From Variovorax sp. V93 (GTDB lineage Bacteria; Pseudomonadota; Gammaproteobacteria; Burkholderiales; Burkholderiaceae_C): DNA of 64,000 bases. The stretch covers positions 186,001-250,000 of the forward strand of contig NZ_AP028670.1 in assembly GCF_041154485.1 (NCBI RefSeq), written 5' to 3'. The notes under the pieces are model-generated. The model saw only the letters and a list, made by a program, of their open reading frames with translations, ran no database searches and was not told the DNA's origin. Positions 18,214 to 26,049 of the stretch are shown here, in pieces. Every line of letters starts with the position of its first letter. The stretch's first letter is position 1. Both the position numbers and the translations under genes were made by a program.

Positions 18214-18252
18214 CGGCCTTACCACATGCGTGCGTGGCGAGTGACCTTACCA
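18214..18252. promoter_or_regulatory. GntR operator pair (proximal to the regulator gene)
   Basis: Two sites on the plus strand read CGGCCTTACCA (18214-18224) and TGACCTTACCA (18242-18252), 28 bases centre to centre. Both are versions of TGGTAAGGYCA on the other strand, which fits the TGGT-N3-RCCA pattern of FadR-subfamily operators. They lie 32-70 bases upstream of the GntR start codon and suggest autorepression. Confidence 0.62.
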
Positions 18253-18358
18253 CCGATTGACCCGCAGTGTACCCCGCAAAGCGCGCTTGAAAACAGGGGG
18301 AGCTATGCCCCGCCAGAAGGGAACGTGTCCTCGGCCAGTTGGCAACCAAGGGTATATA

Positions 18359-18400
18359 CGGTAAGGCCACGACCGCCAATTGGGTAAAGTGGCCTTACCA
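18359..18400. promoter_or_regulatory. GntR operator pair (proximal to the ABC transporter operon)
   Basis: Two facing copies, CGGTAAGGCCA at 18359-18369 and TGGCCTTACCA at 18390-18400, form a perfect 11-base inverted repeat (GGTAAGGCCAC and GTGGCCTTACC) with an 18-base spacer. They are 31 bases centre to centre, about three helical turns. A TATATA sequence lies just before the first copy. The pair is about 120 bases upstream of the first permease gene and is the likely main control site. Confidence 0.66.
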
Positions 18401-18517
18401 AGATGTGTCGATTTTTTGAGCATACGAAACGACAGGAAAGCGATTTGGCCAGACCACGCTGCCTCGGCAGGCTCAGCCCTTCAAGGCGCACATCCCCACA
18501 GAACCAGGACAGGAGCC

Positions 18518-19201
18518 ATGAAATACGACTTTGACATCAGCGCCCCGCTGGCCTATTGGCCGGATCTGTTGCACGCCGCCGGAACAACCTTGGGCTTGTC
18601 GCTGGCCGCGACGGTGTTCGGCTTCTTGCTCGGTGTGTTCTGCGCCGTCGCCGGCAAGAGCCGCGTCGCCTGGCTTGCACGATTGACCACGATCTACGTG
18701 GAGACGATCCGCAACACGCCATTGCTGGTACAGATATTCATCGTGTACTTCGGGCTTGCCACCATCGGCCTGAAAGTCGATGCGTTCACCGCTGCCACGG
18801 CGGCGCTGGTGATCAACGTCGGTGCGTACACCTCGGAGATCGTCCGTGCGGGCATCGAGTCGATTCCCAAGGGCCAACTGGAGGCGGCTGAGTGCCTGGG
18901 CCTCACGCGGCGTCAGCTTCTGACCCACGTGGTGCTACCGCCGGCCATCGAGCGGGTCTACCCGGCGCTCACCAGCCAGTATGTGCTGCTCATGCTGGCC
19001 TCGTCGATCACCTCGCAAATCTCTGCCGAGGAACTGACGGCGGTCGCCAACCGGATCCAGTCCGAAACCTTCCGCTCGGTGGAAACCTACCTGATCGTGG
19101 CTGCCGCCTACCTGGTGCTCTCGCTGGTGATGCGACTGGTCTTCTGGTGCGCGAGCTACGTCGCCTTCCCTCGCCGCCGACGCCTAGGCACGACCGTCTG
19201 A
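18518..19201 (+). CDS. polar-amino-acid-type ABC transporter permease 1
   Basis: The 227-residue inner-membrane permease has five or so membrane helices and the HisM/GlnP signature: ETIRNTPLLVQIFIVYFGL, then the EAA loop IPKGQLEAAECLGLTRRQLLTHVVLPPA. A good AGGAG site precedes the ATG. It pairs with the next gene to form a heterodimeric channel. By family the ligand would be a polar amino acid, but the following genes are for sugar-acid oxidation, so the ligand may instead be a sugar acid. Confidence 0.93.
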   Translation: MKYDFDISAPLAYWPDLLHAAGTTLGLSLAATVFGFLLGVFCAVAGKSRVAWLARLTTIYVETIRNTPLLVQIFIVYFGLATIGLKVDAFTAATAALVINVGAYTSEIVRAGIESIPKGQLEAAECLGLTRRQLLTHVVLPPAIERVYPALTSQYVLLMLASSITSQISAEELTAVANRIQSETFRSVETYLIVAAAYLVLSLVMRLVFWCASYVAFPRRRRLGTTV

Positions 19202-19213
19202 GGAAGAAATGCC

Positions 19214-19864
19214 ATGACCGCCTTGTCTCTTCCCCAGCTCCAGTTCCTTTTGAGCGGCTTCGGGTGGACGATCGTCCTGACCCTGCTTGCATTCTCCGGT
19301 GGCGGAATCCTGGGCTTCGTGGTCGCGATCGCTCGCGTCTACGGGCCGAACTTCACCCGCCAGATCGTGATGCTCTACATCAAGCTGATCCAGGGCACGC
19401 CTCTACTGGTCTTGCTGTCTCTCGCCTACTTCGGCCTGCCGACGCTGGGCTTCAACATCAAGCCGCTCACCGCTGCCGCACTCGGCCTGAGCATCTATGT
19501 GTCGGCCTACCTGGGGGAGATCTGGCGCGGCTGCATCGAGTCCGTGCCGCGCACGCAGGCCGAAGCCGCAGAGTGCCTGGCGCTCAACTGGGGGCAGCGA
19601 CTGATCCACGTGATCCTTCCCCAGGCCATGAAGATCGCCACGCCGCCGACCGTCGGATTCATGGTGCAAATCGTCAAGAACACCTCTTTGGCCTCCGCCA
19701 TCGGATTCGTCGAACTCGCACGTGCCGGCCAGGTGATCAACAACGCCACCTTCCAGCCCTTCGTCATCTTCGTGCTCGTCGCAGCGCTGTACTTCGCCCT
19801 GTGCTACCCGCTGTCGGTGCTGAGTCGGCGCCTCGAAAGGAAATTCAATGTCGCCCATCGTTAA
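19214..19864 (+). CDS. polar-amino-acid-type ABC transporter permease 2
   Basis: The 216-residue permease has the same fold as its neighbour: LIQGTPLLVLLSLAYFGLP and the EAA loop VPRTQAEAAECLALNWGQRLIHVILPQA. It starts 12 bases after permease 1 and overlaps the ATPase gene by 17 bases, so the three membrane-complex genes are tightly coupled. Confidence 0.93.
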   Translation: MTALSLPQLQFLLSGFGWTIVLTLLAFSGGGILGFVVAIARVYGPNFTRQIVMLYIKLIQGTPLLVLLSLAYFGLPTLGFNIKPLTAAALGLSIYVSAYLGEIWRGCIESVPRTQAEAAECLALNWGQRLIHVILPQAMKIATPPTVGFMVQIVKNTSLASAIGFVELARAGQVINNATFQPFVIFVLVAALYFALCYPLSVLSRRLERKFNVAHR

Positions 19865-20576
19865 TGTCCAGTCGATCTCGAAGAGCTACGGAGCCACCCG
19901 TGTGCTCAACGATGTGTCCTTCACTGTCGACAAGGGCTCGGTCGTTGCGATCATCGGGCGCAGCGGCTCCGGCAAGACCACGGCCTTGCGCTGCATCGAT
20001 CGGCTCGAGACGGTCAGCGAGGGTCGCATCGATGTCTGCGGGCACGAGATCACCTCGCCCAAGCTGGACCTCCACCAACTGCGGCGCGATGTGGGCATCG
20101 TGTTCCAAAGCTACAACCTGTTCCCGCACATGACGGTCGAGCAGAACATCATGCTTGCTCCGCGCATTGTTCTCAAAGGCAAGCGGGACGAGGTCCGCGA
20201 ACGAGCCCACGCCGTGCTGGCTCAAGTGGGCCTGTCGGACAAGGCGGACTTCTACCCGTCGCAGCTCTCCGGCGGCCAACAGCAACGTGTCGCCATCGCC
20301 CGGTCGCTCGCGATGTCTCCGCAACTGATGCTGTTCGACGAAGTCACCTCAGCACTCGATCCGGAGCTGACCGGCGAGGTCCTGCGCGTAATGGAAAAAC
20401 TGGCCGCTGACGGAATGACCATGGTGCTCGTCACACACGAGATGGCTTTCGCCCGCAAGGTCGCCGACAAGATCATCTTCATGCACCGCGGCACCGTTTG
20501 GGAGGAAGGCCCTGGCGAGATGCTCGACGCTCCCAGGACCGAGGAACTGCGCAACTTCGTCGGCAGCGGCCTGTGA
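19848..20576 (+). CDS. polar-amino-acid-type ABC transporter ATPase
   Basis: The 242-residue ATPase is of the GlnQ/HisP type. It has Walker A GRSGSGKTT (about residues 38-46), the ABC signature LSGGQQQRVAIARSLA, Walker B LMLFDEVTSALDPE and the switch His in LVTHEMAFA. It powers the two permeases just upstream. It overlaps permease 2 by 17 bases and is followed by the binding-protein gene after 82 bases. Confidence 0.95.
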   Translation: MSPIVNVQSISKSYGATRVLNDVSFTVDKGSVVAIIGRSGSGKTTALRCIDRLETVSEGRIDVCGHEITSPKLDLHQLRRDVGIVFQSYNLFPHMTVEQNIMLAPRIVLKGKRDEVRERAHAVLAQVGLSDKADFYPSQLSGGQQQRVAIARSLAMSPQLMLFDEVTSALDPELTGEVLRVMEKLAADGMTMVLVTHEMAFARKVADKIIFMHRGTVWEEGPGEMLDAPRTEELRNFVGSGL

Positions 20577-20658
20577 AATGACCGCATCGCACAAGCCTCA
20601 TCGAGTACGCCCCACGGCACAACCACCTTTGCAACCATCCACCGAAAGAGAGACTCCC

Positions 20659-21423
20659 ATGATTCAACGTTCCAAGATCTTGCGCCGCCTGTGTGCGGGT
20701 ATTGCCCTGGTCGCCATTGCGGGTGCTGCACAGGCAGACCAACTCGACGAGGTGCGCGCAGCGAAGAAGATTCGCGTCGCCATCGACCTCGGGTCGCCCC
20801 CGTTCGGCACGAACGACGCGCAGATGAACCCGACCGGCTCCGACGTCGAAACGGCGCGCCTGCTGGCCAAGGACCTCGGCGTCGAACTGGAAATCGTCCC
20901 GACGACGGGCGCCAACCGGATTCCGTTTCTCCAGACCGGCAAGGCGGACGTCGTGATTTCCTCCTTGTCGGTCACGCCAGAGCGCGAGAAGGTCATCGAC
21001 TTCTCGGCTCCCTATGCGCAGATCCAGGCGGTCATTGCGGCGCCCAAATCCGTCGTGGTCAAGGACTTTGCCGGCCTCGTCGGCAAACGGGTTGCCACTG
21101 CGCGCGGCACGACCAACGACAAACTTGCCACCGAGAGCGCCAAGGGTGCGCAGATCGTTCGCTTCGATGACGACAGCACCCTCGTCACCGCCGTCGCCAG
21201 TGGCCAGGTCGAGATCTTCGCAACGTCGCCCGCCATCGTGAAGACGGTCGCGGACAAGGTGCCCGCACTGGGCGTCGAGACCAAATTCGTGATGAAGAGC
21301 TTCCCCTTGGGCATTGGCATGCGCAAGGGTGAAACCAAGCTGCAAGCTTGGATCAACCAGTGGGTCGGCAACAACACCGAGAACGGCAAGCTCGCCGCCA
21401 TCTACAAGCGCTTCCACGGTTGA
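20659..21423 (+). CDS. periplasmic amino-acid/sugar-acid ABC binding protein
   Basis: The 254-residue protein belongs to the SBP_bac_3 family. The N-terminal signal peptide is MIQRSKILRRLCAGIALVAI, cut near AAQAD. The ligand-binding core shows IDLGSPPFGTND, GSDVETARLLAKDLGVELEIVPT and KADVVISSLSVTPEREKVIDFSAPY. It delivers the ligand to the 18518/19214 permeases. It lies directly before the dehydrogenase genes, which suggests a sugar acid ligand; this needs a binding test. Confidence 0.93.
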   Translation: MIQRSKILRRLCAGIALVAIAGAAQADQLDEVRAAKKIRVAIDLGSPPFGTNDAQMNPTGSDVETARLLAKDLGVELEIVPTTGANRIPFLQTGKADVVISSLSVTPEREKVIDFSAPYAQIQAVIAAPKSVVVKDFAGLVGKRVATARGTTNDKLATESAKGAQIVRFDDDSTLVTAVASGQVEIFATSPAIVKTVADKVPALGVETKFVMKSFPLGIGMRKGETKLQAWINQWVGNNTENGKLAAIYKRFHG

Positions 21424-21454
21424 AGCGTTCGTTCCATCACTCAAGGAAATTTTC

Positions 21455-22465
21455 ATGCTGACTGTGATCTGCGAAACCCCCGGCACGCTGCGCGCCGAAG
21501 ACCGGCCGATGCCGCTGCGTGGCGGTGACGAGGTGCTGCTGCGCGTCAAGCGCGTGGGCGTGTGCGGCACCGATCTGCACATCTTCACCGGCAACCAGCC
21601 GTATCTCAGCTACCCGCGTGTCATGGGTCACGAACTTTCCGGCATCGTCGAAGCCGCGCCGATGGGCAGCCGGTTGTCTCCGGGAGACCAGGTCTACGTC
21701 ATGCCGTACTTGTCCTGTGGCAAGTGCATTGCCTGCCGCCAGGGCAAGACCAATTGCTGCGTCAACATCCAGGTGTTGGGCGTGCATCGCGATGGCGCAT
21801 TTACCGAGTACCTCAGCGTTCCGCAGGCCTTCGTGCACAAGGCCGAGGGCGTATCGCTTGACCAGGCGGCGATGGTCGAGTTTCTCGCGATCGGCGCCCA
21901 CGCGGTGCGACGTGCCGACGTTCGCGGTGGGCAGCGCGTACTGGTGGTCGGCGCAGGACCCATCGGCATGGCTGCGATGATCTTCTCGAAGTTGCGCGGT
22001 GCGCAGGTGACCGCGCTCGATACGCGCAAAGACCGCCTCGACTTCTGTTCAGCGCAACTCGGGATGGCTGCCAGCGTTCAGATTTCGGACGACGACGAAA
22101 AGCAGTTGGCTGCACTCACCGACAACGAGTTCTTCGACATCGTCTTCGATGCCACCGGCAATCCGAAGGCGATGGAGCGCGGCTTCAAGTTCGTCGCGCA
22201 CGGCGGCACCTACGTGCTGATCTCCGTTGTCGGTGCCACGATCAGCTTCTCGGACCCGGAGTTCCACAAGCGCGAAACCACCTTGCTCGGAAGCCGCAAC
22301 GCGACGACCGAAGATTTCGAGACAGTGCTCGAGGCGATGCGCGCGGGCCTCATTCCGGACGCGGCGCTCAACACGCACCGCCTTGCGCTGGCCGATGTTC
22401 CAGCCGACTTCAAGAACCTGCTGGATCCTGCCAGAGGCGTCGTCAAGGCCATCGTGGAGTGCTGA
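21455..22465 (+). CDS. zinc-dependent alcohol dehydrogenase (L-galactonate/L-idonate dehydrogenase-like)
   Basis: The 336-residue medium-chain dehydrogenase has the catalytic zinc site (GVCGTDLH, GHELSG) and the structural zinc Cys cluster (CGKCIACRQGKTNCC). The NAD fold is VLVVGAGPIGMAAM. E. coli LgoD (YjjN) of this family oxidises L-galactonate to D-tagaturonate, and the next two genes fit the following steps. I therefore favour a hexonate C5 dehydrogenase, but sorbitol/threonine-type activity is possible. The ATG at 21455 has an AAGGA site upstream. Confidence 0.85.
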   Translation: MLTVICETPGTLRAEDRPMPLRGGDEVLLRVKRVGVCGTDLHIFTGNQPYLSYPRVMGHELSGIVEAAPMGSRLSPGDQVYVMPYLSCGKCIACRQGKTNCCVNIQVLGVHRDGAFTEYLSVPQAFVHKAEGVSLDQAAMVEFLAIGAHAVRRADVRGGQRVLVVGAGPIGMAAMIFSKLRGAQVTALDTRKDRLDFCSAQLGMAASVQISDDDEKQLAALTDNEFFDIVFDATGNPKAMERGFKFVAHGGTYVLISVVGATISFSDPEFHKRETTLLGSRNATTEDFETVLEAMRAGLIPDAALNTHRLALADVPADFKNLLDPARGVVKAIVEC

Positions 22466-22470
22466 GCATC

Positions 22471-23607
22471 ATGGGCCAGGCCATCCTCCAGTTCGGCACC
22501 AGCCGCTTCCTTCAGGCGCATGTGGACCTCTTCGTTTCGCAGGCGCTCGATCGCGGCGAAGCGGGCCAGGCGCTCGGCGGCATCATGGTCGTGCAGACGA
22601 CCCGCAACCCGGCGAGCACCGAACGGGTGGCAGCCCTTGCAAGCGGTGGCGGCTATCCGGTCCGCATCCGCGGCATAAGGAGTGGTCGGCAAATCGACGA
22701 AACCATCACCTGCCGCGCCGTGCGCCAGGCCATGCAGGCGGACGCCGACTGGTCGGCGCTGCGCGACGCGGTCGCGACCGACGTCCGGGTGATCATTTCC
22801 AACACGGCCGATCGTGGGTATCAACTCGACGACGAGGACGGCCCGGGATTGATCGCCGACCGCCTGCATGCGCCCCGCAGCTTCCCGGCAAAGTTGCTGG
22901 TGCTGCTCCACCATCGTTGGCAGGCGATCCCCGCTGCCGACCTGTCGATCTTTCCCTGCGAACTCATCGAGCGCAATGGCGATGTCTTGCGCGATGTGGT
23001 GCGCGCAATGGCTGCACAGTGGAAGCTGGACGCGAGTTTCATCGAGTGGCTGGGCGAGCATTGTGTCTGGGCCAACTCACTCGTCGATCGCATTGTGTCG
23101 GAAGCCCTGCATCCGGTCGGCGCGGTTGCCGAACCCTATGCACTGTGGGCCATAGAACGTCAGCGAGGATTGACGCTGCCCTGTGCGCACCCGGACATCG
23201 TGGTGACGGACGATCTTGAGCGGTTCGAGCGGCTGAAACTGTTTTTGCTGAACGCGGGGCACACGTTCCTCGCTGAACGCTGGCTGACGGAGAACCGCGC
23301 CCAGGACGAGACGGTGAAGCAAGCCATGAACGACGCCGCCTCGCGGGGGGATCTCGAGTCGCTTTGGGCCGATGAAGTTCTGCCAGTGTTCGACGCACTT
23401 GGACAACGCACCGAAGCAGAGGCTTACCTCGTCGAGCTCAGGGAGAGGCTGCTCAATCCCTTTCTGAACCATCGTCTCGCCGATATTGCGCAGAACCACG
23501 CGCAAAAGAAACAACGGAGGCTCGCTCCCATCGTGGATCTTGCAGACAAGCTGCGGTGCGGACTCGCCCAGCCGCGGCTGCGCGCAGCGCTTGCAACGAC
23601 GACTTGA
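22471..23607 (+). CDS. mannitol dehydrogenase family: tagaturonate/fructuronate reductase-like
   Basis: The 378-residue protein has the family N-terminal motif LQFGTSRFLQAHVDLF and the middle segment VITNTADRGY-like (VIISNTADRGYQLDD). It also carries the ...LNAGHTFLAERWL part. Members reduce D-tagaturonate to D-altronate or D-fructuronate to D-mannonate with NADH. The shorter length than E. coli UxaB (about 480) fits a proteobacterial short form. The ATG at 22471 follows the dehydrogenase stop by 5 bases; a GTG at 22459 would overlap it. The altronate dehydratase downstream favours tagaturonate as substrate. Confidence 0.82.
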   Translation: MGQAILQFGTSRFLQAHVDLFVSQALDRGEAGQALGGIMVVQTTRNPASTERVAALASGGGYPVRIRGIRSGRQIDETITCRAVRQAMQADADWSALRDAVATDVRVIISNTADRGYQLDDEDGPGLIADRLHAPRSFPAKLLVLLHHRWQAIPAADLSIFPCELIERNGDVLRDVVRAMAAQWKLDASFIEWLGEHCVWANSLVDRIVSEALHPVGAVAEPYALWAIERQRGLTLPCAHPDIVVTDDLERFERLKLFLLNAGHTFLAERWLTENRAQDETVKQAMNDAASRGDLESLWADEVLPVFDALGQRTEAEAYLVELRERLLNPFLNHRLADIAQNHAQKKQRRLAPIVDLADKLRCGLAQPRLRAALATTT

Positions 23608-23628
23608 ATACACCCCGGAGCCACACTG

Positions 23629-25203
23629 ATGCTGTCCCCTATCGAAGAGCAAGCCATCGAGAAAATCACGGCACCCACTGGCGCGCGCGTCATTCGCCTG
23701 CATCCCGATGACGATGTCGTCATTTCCCTGGACCAATTGGTATCCGGAGCGCACATCGCTTCCGAGAACACCACGGTCTCCGGCCTGATACCTCCGGGCC
23801 ACAAGATGGCGACGCGCGCCATCGAAGCGGGCGCGGCGGTGCGGCGGTACGGTCAGATCATTGGCTTTGCAAGCCAGCCCATCCGGCCTGGTCAGCATGT
23901 GCACACGCACAACCTGGAAATGGGCGAGTTCGAGCGCGACTACGCCTTTGGGGCCGAAGTCCGCGAGACGGTGCCAGCGCTGCTGCCCGCCAGTTTCGAG
24001 GGCATCGTGCGCGAGGATGGCCGGGTGGCGACGCGCAACTACATTGGCATCCTCACCTCGGTCAATTGCTCGGCAACAGTCGCTCGCGCGATTGCGGACC
24101 ACTTTCGACGCGATGGACACCCCGAGGCTCTTGCGGAGTTTCCCAATGTCGACGGTGTTGTCGCACTGACACACGGCACAGGCTGCGGGATCGACTCGGC
24201 CGGTGAAGGTCTTCAAATCCTTCAACGTACGCTTGGCGGCTATGCGTGCCATCCCAACTTCGCGGGCGTCCTCGTTGTCGGACTGGGCTGCGAGACCAAT
24301 CAAATCCCGAAGTTGCTGGCCACGCAAGGCCTGAGCGATTCGGGGGCGTTGCGCTCGTTCACGATCCAGGACGTAGGGGGAACGACGAAGGCGATCGCCC
24401 GCGGCATCCAACTCGTCAAGGAAATGCTTCCATCGGCCAACCAGGTCCGACGTCAGTCCGTGCCAGCCAGCCACTTGATCATTGGGCTGCAGTGCGGTGG
24501 CTCTGACGGCTATTCCGGGATCTCAGCCAATCCGGTCTTGGGCGCGGCCGTCGACCTGCTCGTGGCACACGGTGGAACGGCCATTCTCTCGGAAACCCCT
24601 GAAATCTATGGCGCCGAGCATCTGCTGACTCGACGCGCTCAAACCCTCGAAGTTGGGCGAAAGCTCGTCTCGCGCATTCGTTGGTGGGAAGACTATTGCG
24701 GGCGTAACGGCGCGCAGATGAACAACAACCCCTCTGCTGGCAACAAGGCCGGTGGCCTGACCACGGTGCTCGAGAAATCGCTGGGAGGGATCGCCAAGGG
24801 CGGGTCCACCAATCTCACCGAGGTCTACGAATACGCGCAGCCCGTCAGGGCGCGGGGCTTGGTCTTCATGGACACGCCCGGCTATGACCCCATATCGGCC
24901 ACGGGTCAGGTGGCGGGCGGCGCCAATCTGATCTGTTTCACCACCGGGCGGGGCTCGGCCTATGGATGTGCGCCATCGCCTTCGGTCAAGCTTGCCACCA
25001 ACTCAGCGCTGATGGACAGGCAGGCGGACGATATGGACCTGAATTGCGGCCAAGTCCTGGATGGCACGAAGTCGATCAATGAGCTCGGCGCCGAGTTGTT
25101 CCAACTCTTGCTCGACACAGCTTCGGGCCGGCCATCACGCAGTGAAGTGCATGGCTATGGCCAGAACGAATTTGTTCCTTGGCAGATCAGCGTCATCACC
25201 TGA
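23629..25203 (+). CDS. uxaA: altronate dehydratase (UxaA family, SAF plus catalytic domain)
   Basis: The 524-residue protein has an N-terminal SAF domain (GHKMATRAIEAGAAVRRYGQIIG, then GQHVHTHNLEM) joined to the large GD_AH/UxaA catalytic part (TRNYIGILTSVNCSATV, HGTGCGID, GLGCETNQI, LQCGGSDGYSG, GGSTNLTEV, FTTGRGSAYGCAPSPSVKLATNS). The family dehydrates D-altronate or galactarate to a 2-keto-3-deoxy acid using iron or manganese. It is the last gene of the operon. The altronate assignment rests on the two neighbouring oxidoreductases; galactarate is an alternative. Confidence 0.88.
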   Translation: MLSPIEEQAIEKITAPTGARVIRLHPDDDVVISLDQLVSGAHIASENTTVSGLIPPGHKMATRAIEAGAAVRRYGQIIGFASQPIRPGQHVHTHNLEMGEFERDYAFGAEVRETVPALLPASFEGIVREDGRVATRNYIGILTSVNCSATVARAIADHFRRDGHPEALAEFPNVDGVVALTHGTGCGIDSAGEGLQILQRTLGGYACHPNFAGVLVVGLGCETNQIPKLLATQGLSDSGALRSFTIQDVGGTTKAIARGIQLVKEMLPSANQVRRQSVPASHLIIGLQCGGSDGYSGISANPVLGAAVDLLVAHGGTAILSETPEIYGAEHLLTRRAQTLEVGRKLVSRIRWWEDYCGRNGAQMNNNPSAGNKAGGLTTVLEKSLGGIAKGGSTNLTEVYEYAQPVRARGLVFMDTPGYDPISATGQVAGGANLICFTTGRGSAYGCAPSPSVKLATNSALMDRQADDMDLNCGQVLDGTKSINELGAELFQLLLDTASGRPSRSEVHGYGQNEFVPWQISVIT

Positions 25204-25286
25204 CCCCGTCGCTATCGCGCCGCCTTTCGAGTTCGGCCCCGCCTGGCACTCCACTGCGTGATGCCCAGCATGACAGTCACCAGCAC

Positions 25287-25448
25287 AGCGCCTGCGCCAA
25301 GCCCGAAGCTTCAGTGGCTAGCATTGCGCTGGCCCATGGCCTGAACGCGAACCTGGTGCACAAGTGGCGCCGGATGGCAGCGGCGCCCGCAGTCCCGAAG
25401 CTTGGCGCAAGTGCGGAACCTACGTATTCTTTTATTTCGCTGGCAGTC
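25287..25448 (+). pseudogene. IS66-family transposase accessory gene remnant
   Basis: A short in-frame stretch reads SVASIALAHGLNANLVHKWRR and then TYSFISLAV, which fits the HTH and C-terminal part of an IS66 OrfA-type (TnpA) protein. The gene has no proper start, no IS66 partner genes and no terminal repeats nearby. It is therefore a decayed scrap of an insertion sequence, fused at its 3' side to another broken gene on the minus strand. Confidence 0.62.
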
Positions 25449-25454
25449 GCCGTC

Positions 25455-25722
25455 TCGCAGGACCCGTTGCCGGGCCGCGGGATCCGTGAAACCGTCCGCG
25501 CCAAGTTCGCGGGCTGCACGCGCCAGGGCGGCCAGATGAGCGCCCAGCTTGTCGTCGAGGTCCGCCGCAGCGCTCTCGGTCAGCGCCTGCTGCTGCTCGC
25601 GCATCAGGTTGACGTACTCACCCGACAGGCTTTCGGTACAACCACCAGCCCGTTGCACCTACCAGCGTGAGCACGAGCGAGGTGATCGGCAGTGCTGTCT
25701 TCGTTCTCAGCTTGAGCCGCAC
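25455..25722 (-). pseudogene. 5' fragment of a membrane-bound sensor gene (chemoreceptor or cyclase type), frameshifted
   Basis: Read from a GTG at 25722 with an AAGGAAA site upstream, the minus strand encodes VRLKLRTKTALPITSLVLTL, a positively charged start and one membrane helix, then stops at 25618. The next frame continues with YVNLMREQQQALTESAAADL and KLGAHLAALARAAREL, which looks like the helical start of a dCache sensory domain. The continuation needs a frameshift, and the gene is cut off where the IS66 scrap begins at about 25450. It was probably a chemoreceptor or diguanylate cyclase. The family is inferred from pattern only. Confidence 0.5.
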
Positions 25723-26049
25723 TTGGTTTCCTTCGCGAGCACGGCGGTGGTTCGAGGCTGCATTTTTCGACGATAGCAACGGCCTTCCTTGACCGCGGCA
25801 TGGTACGGGGGCAGTTCGCGGCAGGATCCAGCTATATCTTCAATGTGTGTACGCAATCCGAATGAGTTGGGGCGTTAGATAAAACCGAGCCGCCTACAGA
25901 GGACCAAAAACAAAAGCCGAGATCGCAGTCGTTGTTTCAACAACAGATCGCCCAGGCCACCGCCACCAACATCCTCCCGAAACTTGATCAAAGTCAAGCG
26001 CCGAAAGCCACACGCGTAGATAACATCGAAGGCGACGCGAGGAGACGCC
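25723..26049. other. 327-base gap before the AAA ATPase gene
   Basis: This stretch holds no convincing gene. Its only recognised content is the FNR-like box at 25984-25997 and the GAGGAG ribosome site just before the GTG at 26050. Short open frames here lack starts or family resemblance. Confidence 0.5.
25984..25997 (+). promoter_or_regulatory. FNR/ANR-like box
   Basis: The 14-mer TTGATCAAAGTCAA differs at one position from the FNR consensus TTGAT-N4-ATCAA. Its centre is about 59 bases before the ATPase start codon, which allows activation from a start site near 26032 at about -41.5. It suggests oxygen-limited or nitrogen-oxide-linked expression of the ATPase/hydrolase pair. Confidence 0.55.
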
